Shown piece by piece: positions 8,796 to 17,852 of a stretch of 64,000 nt of DNA (position 1 is the first letter of the stretch; every line of letters begins with the position of its first letter). This stretch comes from DSVZ01 sp037439785 (GTDB lineage: Bacteria; Verrucomicrobiota; Verrucomicrobiia; Limisphaerales; J093). Made by a program: the position numbers and the translations under genes. The notes below the pieces were generated by a model, which had not been told where the DNA came from, did no database searches, and saw only the letters and a list, made by a program, of their open reading frames with translations. Location: positions 1 to 64,000 of the forward strand of contig JBBIVJ010000026.1 of the NCBI GenBank assembly GCA_037439785.1. Reading direction: 5' to 3'.

Positions 8796-9521
8796 TCAAC
8801 GCCGCCGCTGAAAACTGTCCAGGCCGTAGCGGGTTTGGACCAGCCGGGCAGCCGCCGCCAGCACTTCAGCCTCCGGGGTCCATTCTTCCCACACCACGTT
8901 CCACTGCGCGGTGGCCGCCGCGCACAAGGCCGCACCCCAGGCCGTCCGGTCCAGCCCGGCCGGCGGCTGCACCGAGCCCTGGATCAACAACCCGTCCCGC
9001 GTGCGGCGCTGGGCGGCGCCGGCGATCTTGGCGCCGGCACGCAACACGTCGAACTGCTCGATCCGCTGGAAACAGTGCGTGGGCGCGCCGCTCGCCGCCG
9101 CGCCGGCCAGCTCGGTCACCACGCCCAGCCGGGCGAAGGCGGCCTGCAACCAGGCATGCAGTTGCCGGTAACTGGCGCGGGCCCGCAGGGCATACCACGA
9201 GTGAGCGGGCGGGAAAACCAGCGTGTAGGTCCAGTCCGCGTCGTGCGGTACCACCCCGCCCCCGGTGGGCCGGCGGACCAGCGGCCGCAACGGGGTGAGC
9301 CGCTCCGCCTCCGCGTAGCGCTGCGTGTAGCCAAAACTCGCCGCGGGCACGGCCCAGCCGTAAAACCGCAGCACCGGCCGGCCCAGGCGGGGTGCGGCCA
9401 CGAGCAAGGCGTGGTCCAGCGCCATGTTGAAGGCCGGTGCGCCCGGACCGGAGTGCAGGCGCAGCCAGGTTTCCGGCGGGGCGGACGCGGGAACGGACGA
9501 CGGGGGAGTGTGGTCGGGCAT
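8796..9521 (-). CDS. Lipoate/octanoate-protein transferase, LipM-like
   Basis: This 241-residue member of the biotin/lipoate A/B ligase fold has RRPTGGGVVPHD near residue 82 (ligand-binding loop) and KIAGAAQRR near residue 160 (invariant Lys). A cysteine in APTHCFQRIEQFDV corresponds by position to the catalytic Cys of LipM octanoyltransferase (family pattern CFxxxxxxxL just upstream of the KxxGxAQ motif), which favours a transferase of octanoyl groups from ACP over an ATP-dependent ligase. The start at 9521 is chosen because the upstream frame would overlap nth; it then begins 1 base after the nth stop, so the two genes are probably translated together. Confidence 0.75.
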   Translation of the reverse strand: MPDHTPPSSVPASAPPETWLRLHSGPGAPAFNMALDHALLVAAPRLGRPVLRFYGWAVPAASFGYTQRYAEAERLTPLRPLVRRPTGGGVVPHDADWTYTLVFPPAHSWYALRARASYRQLHAWLQAAFARLGVVTELAGAAASGAPTHCFQRIEQFDVLRAGAKIAGAAQRRTRDGLLIQGSVQPPAGLDRTAWGAALCAAATAQWNVVWEEWTPEAEVLAAAARLVQTRYGLDSFQRRR

Positions 9522-9522
9522 G

Positions 9523-10176
9523 TCACGCGACGCCGCGGCGCGGGCAGAGGGGGGCGAGTTCGCAGCCGGCACAGTCAGGCTTGCGCGCGAAGCAACGCCG
9601 GCGCCCGTGCCAGATGAGCCAGTGGCTGAACAGGGTCCACAGCTCGCGCGGCACCAGGGGCATCAGGTCCTGTTCGATCTTGAGCGGGTCTTGTTGACGG
9701 GTGAGGTCCAGCCGCCGGGTCAGGCGACTGACGTGGGTGTCCACCACGACGCCTTCGTTGAGACCAAAGGCGTTGCCGAGCACCACATTGGCCGTCTTGC
9801 GGCCCACGCCGGGCAGGTGGGTCAGGGCCTCGAGCGAGCGCGGCACCTCGCCGCCGTGGCGCTCGATCAGGGCGCGGCCGCAGCCTTGCAGGCTGCAGGC
9901 CTTGTTGCGGTAAAAGCCGGTGGACTTGATGGCCTGCTCCAGCTCGCCCAGCGGCGCGTTCGCGTAGTCGGCGGCGGTGCGGTAGCGCCGGAACAGGTCG
10001 GCGGTGACCTGGTTCACGCGCTGGTCGGTGCACTGGGCAGAGAGGATGGTGGCGACGAGCAGCTCCAGGGGGTTCGAGTAGTTCAACTCGCAATGGGCGT
10101 CGGGGTAGGTGCGCCGCAGCGCCTCGAGGAGCGCGGCCACGCGGCGGGCTCTGGCAGCGGCGGTTTCGCGGGGCAT
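9523..10176 (-). CDS. nth: Endonuclease III (DNA glycosylase/AP lyase)
   Basis: This 217-residue base-excision repair enzyme removes oxidised pyrimidines. The helix-hairpin-helix motif LPGVGRKTANVVL (residues 121-133) holds the catalytic Lys127; catalytic Asp146 is in VVVDTHV. The [4Fe-4S] ligands follow the classical C-x6-C-x2-C-x5-C spacing (C195, C202, C205, C211). It is upstream of the LipM-like gene on the same strand with a 1-base gap. Confidence 0.95.
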   Translation of the reverse strand: MPRETAAARARRVAALLEALRRTYPDAHCELNYSNPLELLVATILSAQCTDQRVNQVTADLFRRYRTAADYANAPLGELEQAIKSTGFYRNKACSLQGCGRALIERHGGEVPRSLEALTHLPGVGRKTANVVLGNAFGLNEGVVVDTHVSRLTRRLDLTRQQDPLKIEQDLMPLVPRELWTLFSHWLIWHGRRRCFARKPDCAGCELAPLCPRRGVA

Positions 10177-10186
10177 GGCGGCGAAG

Positions 10187-10220
10187 TTGAAATCCGAAAT
10201 CCGAAATCCGAAGTCCGAAA
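10187..10220. repeat. Short direct repeat of a GAAATCC/GAAGTCC heptamer
   Basis: Four successive copies of GAAATCC or GAAGTCC lie just upstream of nth. The same heptamer, on either strand, occurs near 18,066-18,104 and within the dispersed repeats at ~40,746 and ~59,138, so it is a recurring intergenic motif. Confidence 0.7.
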
Positions 10221-10254
10221 GGTGCGTGCGGCACCTACGGACGGGTGTTCTTGC

Positions 10255-11733
10255 TCAAGGTTCGGCGTACAGGCCGAACTCGGACAAGGCCGGACAGGCC
10301 GCCGCCCGGGTGATGCGCAGCCGCACGCGGTCGGTGGTGACCTTGGCCGGCAGGCGGACCAGCCGGCGGTTGCCGATGCTGGTGCCGCGAGCGAACTCGG
10401 TCCATGCGCCATCCTGCCAGCGGTCCAGGGCAAAGGCCTCGATGCGCTGGCCCAGCGGGAGGACTTCGCGCAAGTCCACCACGTTGAAGGCAGCCGGCCG
10501 GGGCAGGCGCAGGACCACCTCGGCGGTACGCGTGACGTCGGGCGTGGCCCAGTAGGTGGCACGGTCGCCATCCAGCAGATGCTGGGGGCCGTAGCGGGCC
10601 GGGGTGGGACGCACGGCGCTGGCTTCGAGGTTGGCGCCGGCGGCCAGGTTCGTGGCGAAGGTGGCGTCCAGGATGCGCCGGAACTCGCGCAGCGAGGCAA
10701 GGTCGTTTTCGTGGATGCGCCCGCGACGGTCCGGCGGGATGTTCAGGTTCAGGCAACAGCCGCGGCCGACCGAGGCGTAGTAAATGTCGAGCAGTTGGGC
10801 CGGGGTTTTGACCTTGCTGTCCTCGGCCGGGTGGTAGAACCAGCCGGGGCGGATGCTCACGTCGCACTCGGCGGGCACCCAGGCGGTGCCGGGACGTTCG
10901 CCGTTTTCCAGGCCGCGGCTGGAGCCGCCGGGGTAGCGGCCGGGCGCGGTGAGATCGAGCGTGGCCCAGCAGGGATCGCCGGCGTAGCCGCGCTCATTGC
11001 CGATCCAGCGGAAGTCCGGGCCGGCATCGCTGAACATGCAGGCCCAGGGCTGGAGTTCGCGGACGATCTGCCAGGTGTTGGGCCAGTCGTAGTAGGTGCG
11101 GTTGTCAATGCGCCGGCGCTCGCGGGCGCCGCCGTAAAAGCCGTCGCCGCCGTTGGCGCCGTCGAACCAGACCGTGAACAGCTCGCCGTAGCCGGTCAAC
11201 AGCTCGCGAAGCTGGTTCCGGTAATAGGTCAGGTAGGCCGGCCGGCCGTATTCGGGGTGGTTGCGGTCCCAGGGCGAGAGGTACACGCCGAAGCGCAGAC
11301 CGTGTCGCCGACAGGCGTCGCTGATCTCGCGCACCACGTCGCCGCGACCGTTTTTCCACGGCGAGTTTTTCACCGAGTGCTCGGTGTAGCGGCTGGGCCA
11401 GAGGCAGAAGCCGTCGTGGTGTTTGGCGGTGAGGATGAGCCCGGCCATGCCGGCGTCGCGGGCGGCGCGGACGATCTGGTCGGCGTCGAAATCGGTGGGG
11501 TTGAAGACGGCGGGGCTTTCGTCGCCGTAGCCCCATTCCTTGTCGGTGAAGGTGTTCACCGTGAAGTGCAGGAAGCCGTAGAACTCCATGGCGTGCCAGC
11601 GCAACTGGCGGTCGCCGGGCAGCGGGCCGTAGGGGGCGGGCGGCGGGGCGGGCGGGGCGCTGTTGAGGGCGATGCAGCCGCTGGTCAACGTGGCGGCGGC
11701 GGCCAGGGCGGGGACAAGGCGACGCATGGACAT
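10255..11733 (-). CDS. Alpha-L-fucosidase lipoprotein (GH29)
   Basis: This 492-residue protein has a lipobox at LTSGC (Cys20), placing it on the cell envelope. The GH29 barrel spans residues ~40-345: LTAKHHDGFCLW (102-113), GVYLSPWD near residue 149, and the nucleophile in FTVWFDGANGG (D191). The C-terminal ~120 residues, beginning near 370, form a galactose-binding/F5-8-type domain suited to carbohydrate docking. The protein releases terminal fucose from glycans or fucoidan-like polysaccharides, consistent with a polysaccharide-degrading lifestyle. No sulfatase genes adjoin it. Confidence 0.9.
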   Translation of the reverse strand: MSMRRLVPALAAAATLTSGCIALNSAPPAPPPAPYGPLPGDRQLRWHAMEFYGFLHFTVNTFTDKEWGYGDESPAVFNPTDFDADQIVRAARDAGMAGLILTAKHHDGFCLWPSRYTEHSVKNSPWKNGRGDVVREISDACRRHGLRFGVYLSPWDRNHPEYGRPAYLTYYRNQLRELLTGYGELFTVWFDGANGGDGFYGGARERRRIDNRTYYDWPNTWQIVRELQPWACMFSDAGPDFRWIGNERGYAGDPCWATLDLTAPGRYPGGSSRGLENGERPGTAWVPAECDVSIRPGWFYHPAEDSKVKTPAQLLDIYYASVGRGCCLNLNIPPDRRGRIHENDLASLREFRRILDATFATNLAAGANLEASAVRPTPARYGPQHLLDGDRATYWATPDVTRTAEVVLRLPRPAAFNVVDLREVLPLGQRIEAFALDRWQDGAWTEFARGTSIGNRRLVRLPAKVTTDRVRLRITRAAACPALSEFGLYAEP

Positions 11734-11849
11734 GCCGCGAGCCTACGGGAAGCCGGTGGGGGCTTCAATGGCGGGGGTCTGGGCGAGGTCAGCGCCGGTG
11801 CAGTACCGGCGTCCCCGGCAAGGCATGTCTTCCCAACGCCGACTGCCGG

Positions 11850-12350
11850 TTGCCCTTGACGCTTGAAAAGTGGTTACCCCTGCGGGACCCTCACCGCGCT
11901 TTGCCATGCACCTGCAGCAGACCAGGGCGCGCAGCCGGCTTACGGGTGGACGGGGGTATGGTACCATGTCTGACTTCTCACGTCTGGGCCGGGGAACCAT
12001 TGCAACGGGTGGTGGAGGAGCACCGTGCCACCGGGGCCGGTCGGATACACGAAGCGGACCTGCTGCGGGCAGCGGGCGCCTTGTCTCTCCTGGGGGTGCA
12101 TGGGGGGCCGTACCTGACCCGTGGTTACGAATGCCCGGCGAGTCGGTTTCTTTTTCAGGACCTGCCGGCCTAGGCGTGTCCGGTGGAGATCAAAAAGCGT
12201 TCGGCCCGCTTTGATTACCAAATCCTGCACTACGCGGAGCTGCCAAGGGCGGTGGTGCTGTGTCTGGAACACGACCTGGTCAACCCGCCCGACCATGTGG
12301 ACGTTGTCGAATTGGCCTCCCTGGCCGAAGAACTGGAGCAGGCTCGATGA
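11850..12350 (+). pseudogene. Probable nuclease gene interrupted by an in-frame TAG
   Basis: One frame runs through this stretch with a single TAG at 12171-12173. Before it, codons from about 11,985 read smoothly to SRFLFQDLP; after it the same frame continues ACPVEIKKRSARFDYQIL and ends at the TGA (12348-12350), which overlaps the ATG of the methylase. The pair QDLP and VEIKK looks like the Asp and ExK of a PD-(D/E)xK nuclease, with the stop falling between them. Downstream reinitiation is possible at a GTG (12183). The true 5' end is uncertain. This is likely the decayed restriction partner of the next gene. The 5' part (11,734-11,985) shows no recognisable gene. Confidence 0.5.
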
Positions 12351-13925
12351 GTCGCGCCGCGATTCAACCCATCACCGAGGCCATCCCCGCGGCCCGCCAG
12401 GAAGATGCCCGGCACTATGGCGTACATCCCTATTTCACGCGGCGGCCGGCCAACGTGATGCGTGCCTACCTCGAGCGTTACTCCCGGGCCGGGGACGTGG
12501 TCCTGGACCCCTTTGGGGGCAGCGGGGTCATTCCGATCGAGGCGTTCTTGCTGGGGCGGAAAGCCATCCACTACGACCTGAATCCCTTTGCCAATTTCAT
12601 CGCGCGCAACATTGCCGACACGACTCTGCCGTCGGTCGCCCCCTTGCGCGAGGCGTTTGAAAAGGTCCGCGCGGCCTGTGCGGGACTGCTCCAGGAGATC
12701 GAAGGCAGCAAAGCGGCGGCGCAGCAGTGGCTGGGACGGCTGCCCCTGCCCGCCAACATCCGCCTGCCGAAAACCTCGGACGCCGAGCATTTTTTTGACC
12801 TCTTCACTCCCCGCCAGCTCGCCGGGCTGGCCCTGATCAAGCAAGCCATCGAAACCGCGGCCACGGGGGTCGTGCGGGACTTGTTACTGCTGGCCTGGTC
12901 CGCCTCGGTGGCCAAGCTCAACAAGACCTTCCTCTCCGCCCGGGGCCGGGCAGCCAGCCGTGGCGGTTCCAGCATCTTCAGCCTGTACCGTTACAAAGTG
13001 GCGAGCCGGTGTGTCGAGCTTCCCATCTGGACGACGTTCCAGGGGCGTTTTGCAAACGTGCTCGCGGCCAAGAAGGAAGTTTTGCACTGGCGGGATTACC
13101 ACTTCCGGCGGTCGGGCGGCACGCGTTCGCTGGACAGCAGCCGGGATTTTCAGGTCCTGGCCTGCGAGGCTGCCTCTCTGGACGCGGTGATCCCGCCGGC
13201 CAGCGTGGACTACATCCTGACCGACCCACCCTACGGGGGGCTACATCAGCTACCTGGACCTCTCCATCCTGTGGAACCACTGGCTGGGTTTCCCGGTGCC
13301 CGAGGAAACGCGGGCGCGCGAGGCCATCGTCGGCGGCGAATACGGTCACTCTGAAGCCCATTATCGGGACCGTCTGGCGCGGAGCATCACGACCTGCCTC
13401 CGCCTGCTCCGGCCGGACCGCTGGTTTTCCGTGATTTTCCAGCATTGGGACACCCGTTACTTCGCCACCATCCTGGAAACGGCCACCGCCTGTGGGGCGG
13501 AGCTGCGGGCCGCCATCACCCAAACGGGCGACGTCATCTGGTCCATGCACAAGAAAAAGCATTCGGCCAGTGTCCTGGCGGGCGAGTTCATGCTGACCTT
13601 TTACAAGCCCGCCCACGCCCCGTCCCCACCGGCGGAAATCCCCGCGTCTTCCTCCTCCTCCCCGGAGCAGGTGCTGAGCGAGGTATTCGACACGTGCCTG
13701 TCGGATGGTCAGGAGCGTTTCACCAGTGAAGCGCTTTTCAACCGGTTGGTGCTGGAACTCTGGCGCCGTCGGGCGCTGGGTTGCCTGAACATGGATCGCC
13801 GGCTGTTGGCCGAGCAACTCGAACGCCGCGGCTGGACTTACAACCCCCGTACTCACCAGTGGTCGCGGGAGGTTCCCGGCGCGACACGGCACCGCGAGGA
13901 GGGGCTGTTTGCGCGGTTGCGCTGA
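12347..13925 (+). pseudogene. DNA methylase with a frameshift in a G6 run
   Basis: The ATG at 12347 overlaps the upstream stop (ATGA). The first frame reads a SAM-binding motif DPFGGSGVIPIEAFLLGR near residue 47 and the amino-methyltransferase motif TDPPYGG near residue 290, then degenerates. At the six-G run 13235-13240, removing one G restores DPPYGGYISYLDLSILWNHW and continues in the other frame to the stop at 13925 (~525 residues in all). The DPPY motif marks an N6-adenine or N4-cytosine methyltransferase. The C-terminal ~170 residues are an extra domain (LSEVFDTCLSDGQERF onward). Either a real lesion or a one-base sequence error explains the break. Confidence 0.75.
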
Positions 13926-14133
13926 GGCCGGCACGCGGCAATCGGCCGGGAAGGTGGCCGCCCCCTGCCCGCCGTCCGCCTGGACCAGGCGGGCGGGAGA
14001 AGCGACAGCGTCACGTTCCCCGGCGCATGCATCCGCCACGAGGAGGGGACGACCTGGAAAAAAAGGAGCCAGGGAAGCGGCGGCCCGTCCATCACGCTGA
14101 ACGCGGCAACGGGGACGCGGGCGCGGGACGGGG

Positions 14134-15042
14134 CTACACGTCGCAGATGTGCACGCCCTGGCGGAGCGAGGTGAGGGGGTCACGCCGCGGGATGAACTCC
14201 TGGGCGACGAAGCCCTTGAAGCCGGTCTCGACAATGGCCCGCATGATGGCCGGGTAGTAAAGCTCCTGCGTCTCGTCAATCTCGTTGCGGCCGGGCACTC
14301 CGCCGGTGTGGTAGTGGGCAATGTAGGGAGCAGCGGCCTCGATGCCCTTGTCCTTGTCGCCGCGGATGGTGCGGATGACATCGCCCTCCATGATCTGCAT
14401 GTGGTAGATGTCGTACAGGAGCTTGAAGTGCTCGGAGCCCACCCGCTTGCACAGCTCCACACCCCAGGCGGTGCGGTCGCACATGTAGTCGCGGTGGTCA
14501 ATCTTGCTGTTCAGCAGTTCCATGACGGCCACCACCCCGTGCTTTTCGCAAACGGGCATGAGGCGCTTGAGTCCCTGGGCGCAGTTTTCCAGGCCCTGTT
14601 CGTCCGACATGCCGCGCCGGTTGCCGGAGAAGCAGATGATGTTGGTGAAGCCGGCGGCGGCCACCTTCGGGGCCGTGGCCTCGAAGAACTGCAGAATCTT
14701 GTCGTGGTTCTCGACGCGGTTGAGGCCGTCGGTGATGCCCCCCGGCACGCCGCTGACCATGGCGCAGACCAGGTCGTATTTCTTCAGGGTGGGAAAATCG
14801 TCCACCGTGAGCAGCTCGACCGAGCGCAGACCGATCTCCCTGGCGGCCCGGCAGAACTCGTCCAGGGGGATTTTGCCATAGCACCATTTGCAGACCGAGT
14901 GGTTGATCCGGCCTTTGAGCGGGCCGCTGGCGGCTTCGGCGGCTTCCAGGCGCCGGGCCAGCGAACCGGCAGCGAGGGCCGTGGCGGCGGCGGTGGCGGC
15001 GGTGGCCCTGAGGGCGCGGCGGCGATTGAGGGGTGCGTTCAT
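14134..15042 (-). CDS. Exported hydroxypyruvate isomerase-like TIM-barrel protein
   Basis: This 302-residue protein has an N-terminal signal with three consecutive arginines (NRRRALRATAATAA) resembling a Tat leader. The mature part is a xylose-isomerase-like TIM barrel: INHSVCKWCYGKIPLDEFC at the first strand, VMELLNSKIDHRDYM, LLYDIYHMQIMEGD and YIAHYHTGGVPGRNEID, which provide the Glu, Asp and His metal ligands typical of hydroxypyruvate isomerase. Exported homologs are common beside Gfo/Idh/MocA proteins in this phylum and probably isomerise keto sugars. It is divergent from hisD. The start at 15042 is ATG; a TTG two codons earlier is less likely. Confidence 0.85.
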   Translation of the reverse strand: MNAPLNRRRALRATAATAAATALAAGSLARRLEAAEAASGPLKGRINHSVCKWCYGKIPLDEFCRAAREIGLRSVELLTVDDFPTLKKYDLVCAMVSGVPGGITDGLNRVENHDKILQFFEATAPKVAAAGFTNIICFSGNRRGMSDEQGLENCAQGLKRLMPVCEKHGVVAVMELLNSKIDHRDYMCDRTAWGVELCKRVGSEHFKLLYDIYHMQIMEGDVIRTIRGDKDKGIEAAAPYIAHYHTGGVPGRNEIDETQELYYPAIMRAIVETGFKGFVAQEFIPRRDPLTSLRQGVHICDV

Positions 15043-15202
15043 GGGCAATCGAATGTGGCTTGTGTGACGTCAGGACTGTCCGGGCACCAGTTCAGGCCAA
15101 GTTCGCCGGCCCGTCAAAGGGAAAGCGCGGAGTCCGCCCCCGGCGTTGGAGGCGCGGTCGGTCTTTGACTTTCCCGCGCGGGCATGGGCAAAATCGCCGG
15201 GA

Positions 15203-16537
15203 ATGAATGTCATTCGGCAGGGTGAGCCGGGTTATGAAGCCGCCGTCCAGGCCCTGGCGCGCGGTTCCAGCCTGTTTGATCCGGAAATCGAGGCCCGCAC
15301 GCGGGAAATTCTCGAGGCGGTGAGTCGCCGCGGCGACGCGGCCCTGTGCGAACTGACCGAGCGGTTCGACGGCGCGGCGCTGCGGCCGGAGCAACTGGCG
15401 GTGAGCCGGGCGGAGCTGATGACCGCCGCGATCCGGGCGGGGCCGGAGCTGCGCCGCACGCTGGGCCTGGCGGCACGGAACATCGAGCGGTTCAGCCGCC
15501 GCGCCCTGCGACGGAACTGGACCGCCCGCAACACCCAGGGCGGCCAGGTGGGGGAGAAGTTCGATCCCTTTGACCGGGTCGGCATTTACATCCCCGGCGG
15601 CACCGCTCCGCTGGTGTCCACCGCCCTGATGACGGTGGTACTGGCGCGGGTGGCCGCCTGCCCGCAGATCGTGGTCTGCACCCCCTGCGACGCCCGCGGC
15701 GCCATCAACCCCCACCTGCTCTTCGCCGCCCGGCTGGCCGGGGCCACGGAGATTTACCGGGTGGGCGGCGCCCAGGCCATCGCCGCCATGGCCCTGGGGA
15801 CCGCCACCCTCGCCCCGGTGCAGAAAATTTTCGGCCCCGGCAACGCCTACGTGGTCACCGCCAAGCGGCTGCTGGTGGGCCACGTGGCCATTGACCTGTT
15901 GCCCGGCCCCAGTGAAGTGCTGGTGCTGGCGGACGATTCGGCCCCGCCGGCCTTCGTCGCCGCCGACCTGCTGGCCCAGGCCGAACACGGCTCGGGCCAC
16001 GAGCGGGTCTGGCTGGTGACGCCCTCGGGCCGGCTGCTCCGGGCCGTCGAAAAAGAGATCGCCCGTCAACTGCCGACCTTGAGCCGGCGCCCGTTCATCG
16101 AACGCGCCCTGGCCGGCCACGGCTGGCTCATTCAGGTGCGCTCCCTGGCCGAGGGCGTGGCGCTGGTCAACCGCCTCGCCCCCGAGCACTGCGAGGTGCT
16201 CACCCGCCAGCCCGCCCGCGTGGCCGCCGGCATCCGCACTGCGGGCGCCTTGTTTCTGGGGCCGTGGACGCCCACCGTGCTGGGGGATTACCTGGCCGGC
16301 CCCAGCCACACCCTGCCCACCGGTGGAGCCGGTCGCAGCTTTGCCGGCCTGACAGTGGACCAGTTCCAGCGGCGCACCAGCGTGGTGCAGTACGACCGCG
16401 CGGCCCTGCGTCGCTCCGTGCCCGCCCTGACGGCGCTGGCCGGTCTGGAAGGGCTGGATGCCCACGCCCGCTCCGCCGCCATCCGTCTGGAAAAACCCAC
16501 CGCCCTACGCGCCGCCGCACGCGGCCGACGCTCCTGA
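15203..16537 (+). CDS. hisD: Histidinol dehydrogenase
   Basis: HisD carries out the last two oxidations of histidine biosynthesis (histidinol to histidine) with NAD and Zn. The 444-residue length is close to the family norm. Recognisable blocks are DRVGIYIPGGTAPLVST near residue 128, KIFGPGNAYV near residue 210, DLLPGPSEVLVLAD near residue 232, the Zn-binding AEHGSGHERVWLV near residue 260, and the C-terminal DYLAGPSHTLPTGG near residue 360. It lies 3 bases upstream of hisC, forming a two-gene histidine operon. Confidence 0.95.
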   Translation: MNVIRQGEPGYEAAVQALARGSSLFDPEIEARTREILEAVSRRGDAALCELTERFDGAALRPEQLAVSRAELMTAAIRAGPELRRTLGLAARNIERFSRRALRRNWTARNTQGGQVGEKFDPFDRVGIYIPGGTAPLVSTALMTVVLARVAACPQIVVCTPCDARGAINPHLLFAARLAGATEIYRVGGAQAIAAMALGTATLAPVQKIFGPGNAYVVTAKRLLVGHVAIDLLPGPSEVLVLADDSAPPAFVAADLLAQAEHGSGHERVWLVTPSGRLLRAVEKEIARQLPTLSRRPFIERALAGHGWLIQVRSLAEGVALVNRLAPEHCEVLTRQPARVAAGIRTAGALFLGPWTPTVLGDYLAGPSHTLPTGGAGRSFAGLTVDQFQRRTSVVQYDRAALRRSVPALTALAGLEGLDAHARSAAIRLEKPTALRAAARGRRS

Positions 16538-16540
16538 ACC

Positions 16541-17713
16541 ATGAAGAAGAAAACCCGTCCTGCCGCCCTGGAGCCCGCCTCGCTGGTGCGGGCCGTGGTC
16601 CGTGAACTCAAGCCGTACACGCCCGGCGAACAGCCCAGGGCCAATGGCGTCATCAAGCTCAACACCAACGAAAACCCCTACGGCCCCTCGCCCAAGGTGC
16701 TCCAGGCCGTCCGCGCGGCCGTGGACGAACGCCTGCGCCTGTACCCGCCCCCCACGGCCGATGAGGTCCGCCAACGCCTGGCCCGGCACCACGGCTGCGC
16801 GGTGGAAAACCTCGCCGTGGGCAATGGCATGGACGAACTGCTCGCCCTGGCCGTGCGCGCCTTTGTGGACTGCTCCCCGCCCGGCGCCATCGAGCACTAC
16901 CGCTACTACCACAGCCACGGCGCGGCCAAGGTCAGCCTCCGCACCGTCCAGTACTTCACCCCCAGCTACACCCTTTACCCCGTGCTGGCGGACGCCCACG
17001 GCGCCCAGATAAATCCGGTGCCCCTGCAGATGGACTTCGCCCTGCCCACCGTGAACGAACTGCGCCGGGGCAAGGTCTGGGACTTCTCGGCCGCCCTCAC
17101 CTTCATCACCACCCCCAACGCCCCCACCGGACTCGCCTACCCGATTGAAGCGCTGGAGGAAATCATCCGCGCCCAGGAACGGGTGGTCGTGCTGGACGAA
17201 GCCTACGTGGACTTCGCCGAGGCCGACGCCCTGCGGCTGGCGCTCCAGTACCCCCACGTGCTGGTCATGCGCACCTTTTCGAAGGCCTACTCCCTGTGCT
17301 CCCTGCGCATCGGCTACGCCGTAGGGCACCCCGAGCTCATCGGCGCCCTGCTCAAGGTCAAGGACAGCTACAACGTCAACGGCCTGGCCCAGGTGGCCGC
17401 CTGCGCCACCCTCGACGACCCCGACTACTACGCGGACACCATTGCCAAGGTCAAAGCCACGCGCGCGTGGCTGGCCCGCGCCTTGGACCAGCTCGGCTTC
17501 CGCGTGCTGCCCAGCCAGACCAACTTCCTGTTTGTCCACCCGCCGGGGCCTCCCGCCGCCGTCTGGCTGGAAAAGCTGCGCGAGCACAACATCCTGGTCC
17601 GCTGGTTCGACACCGTGGAAACCCGTCCCTTCCTCCGCATCACGGTGGGCAAGGACCGCGAGGCCCGGGCGTTGGTGGACGCCGCCAGGAAAATCCTCCA
17701 GTCCGAAAGCTGA
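16541..17713 (+). CDS. hisC: Histidinol-phosphate aminotransferase
   Basis: This 390-residue PLP-dependent class I/II aminotransferase converts imidazole-acetol phosphate to histidinol phosphate. It shows LNTNENPYGPSP near residue 40, VGNGMDEL near residue 93, LDEAYVDF near residue 218 and the Schiff-base lysine in RTFSKAYSLCSLR (K248), followed by the phosphate-binding Arg of RIGYAVG. An unusual feature is an insertion of about 20 residues (roughly 111-137, including AIEHYRYYHSHGAAK) between the pyridoxal-binding GMDE helix and the SYTLYPV segment, where relatives have a short loop. The insert is in frame and does not disturb known catalytic residues. Confidence 0.92.
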   Translation: MKKKTRPAALEPASLVRAVVRELKPYTPGEQPRANGVIKLNTNENPYGPSPKVLQAVRAAVDERLRLYPPPTADEVRQRLARHHGCAVENLAVGNGMDELLALAVRAFVDCSPPGAIEHYRYYHSHGAAKVSLRTVQYFTPSYTLYPVLADAHGAQINPVPLQMDFALPTVNELRRGKVWDFSAALTFITTPNAPTGLAYPIEALEEIIRAQERVVVLDEAYVDFAEADALRLALQYPHVLVMRTFSKAYSLCSLRIGYAVGHPELIGALLKVKDSYNVNGLAQVAACATLDDPDYYADTIAKVKATRAWLARALDQLGFRVLPSQTNFLFVHPPGPPAAVWLEKLREHNILVRWFDTVETRPFLRITVGKDREARALVDAARKILQSES

Positions 17714-17776
17714 ACCCCCGCTCCGGTTCCCCCGCACAGAACGGCCTGCGCCGGGTCCGGCGCCGCCCGCCGGGGG

Positions 17777-17852
17777 TGGTGGGCCCAGCAGGATTTGAAC
17801 CTGCGACCAAGCGATTATGAGTCGCCTGCTCTGACCCCTGAGCTATGGGCCC
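17777..17852 (-). tRNA. tRNA-Ile2 (anticodon CAU, lysidine-type)
   Basis: The minus-strand sequence folds into a complete 76-nt cloverleaf: acceptor stem GGGCCCA/TGGGCCC, D arm GCTC/GAGC, anticodon stem GGCGA/TCGCT with loop CTCATAA (anticodon CAT), T arm with GGTTCAAATCC, and an encoded 3' ACCA. The first pair is G-C, so it is not an initiator tRNA. The anticodon arm closely resembles tRNA-Ile2 of other bacteria, in which C34 is modified to lysidine by TilS so that AUA is read. Elongator Met is the alternative. Confidence 0.93.

Noticed and set aside
17777..17852. Initiator or elongator tRNA-Met
   Set aside because: The first base pair is G-C, not the mismatch of initiators, and the anticodon arm matches lysidine-type tRNA-Ile2 more closely than elongator Met.
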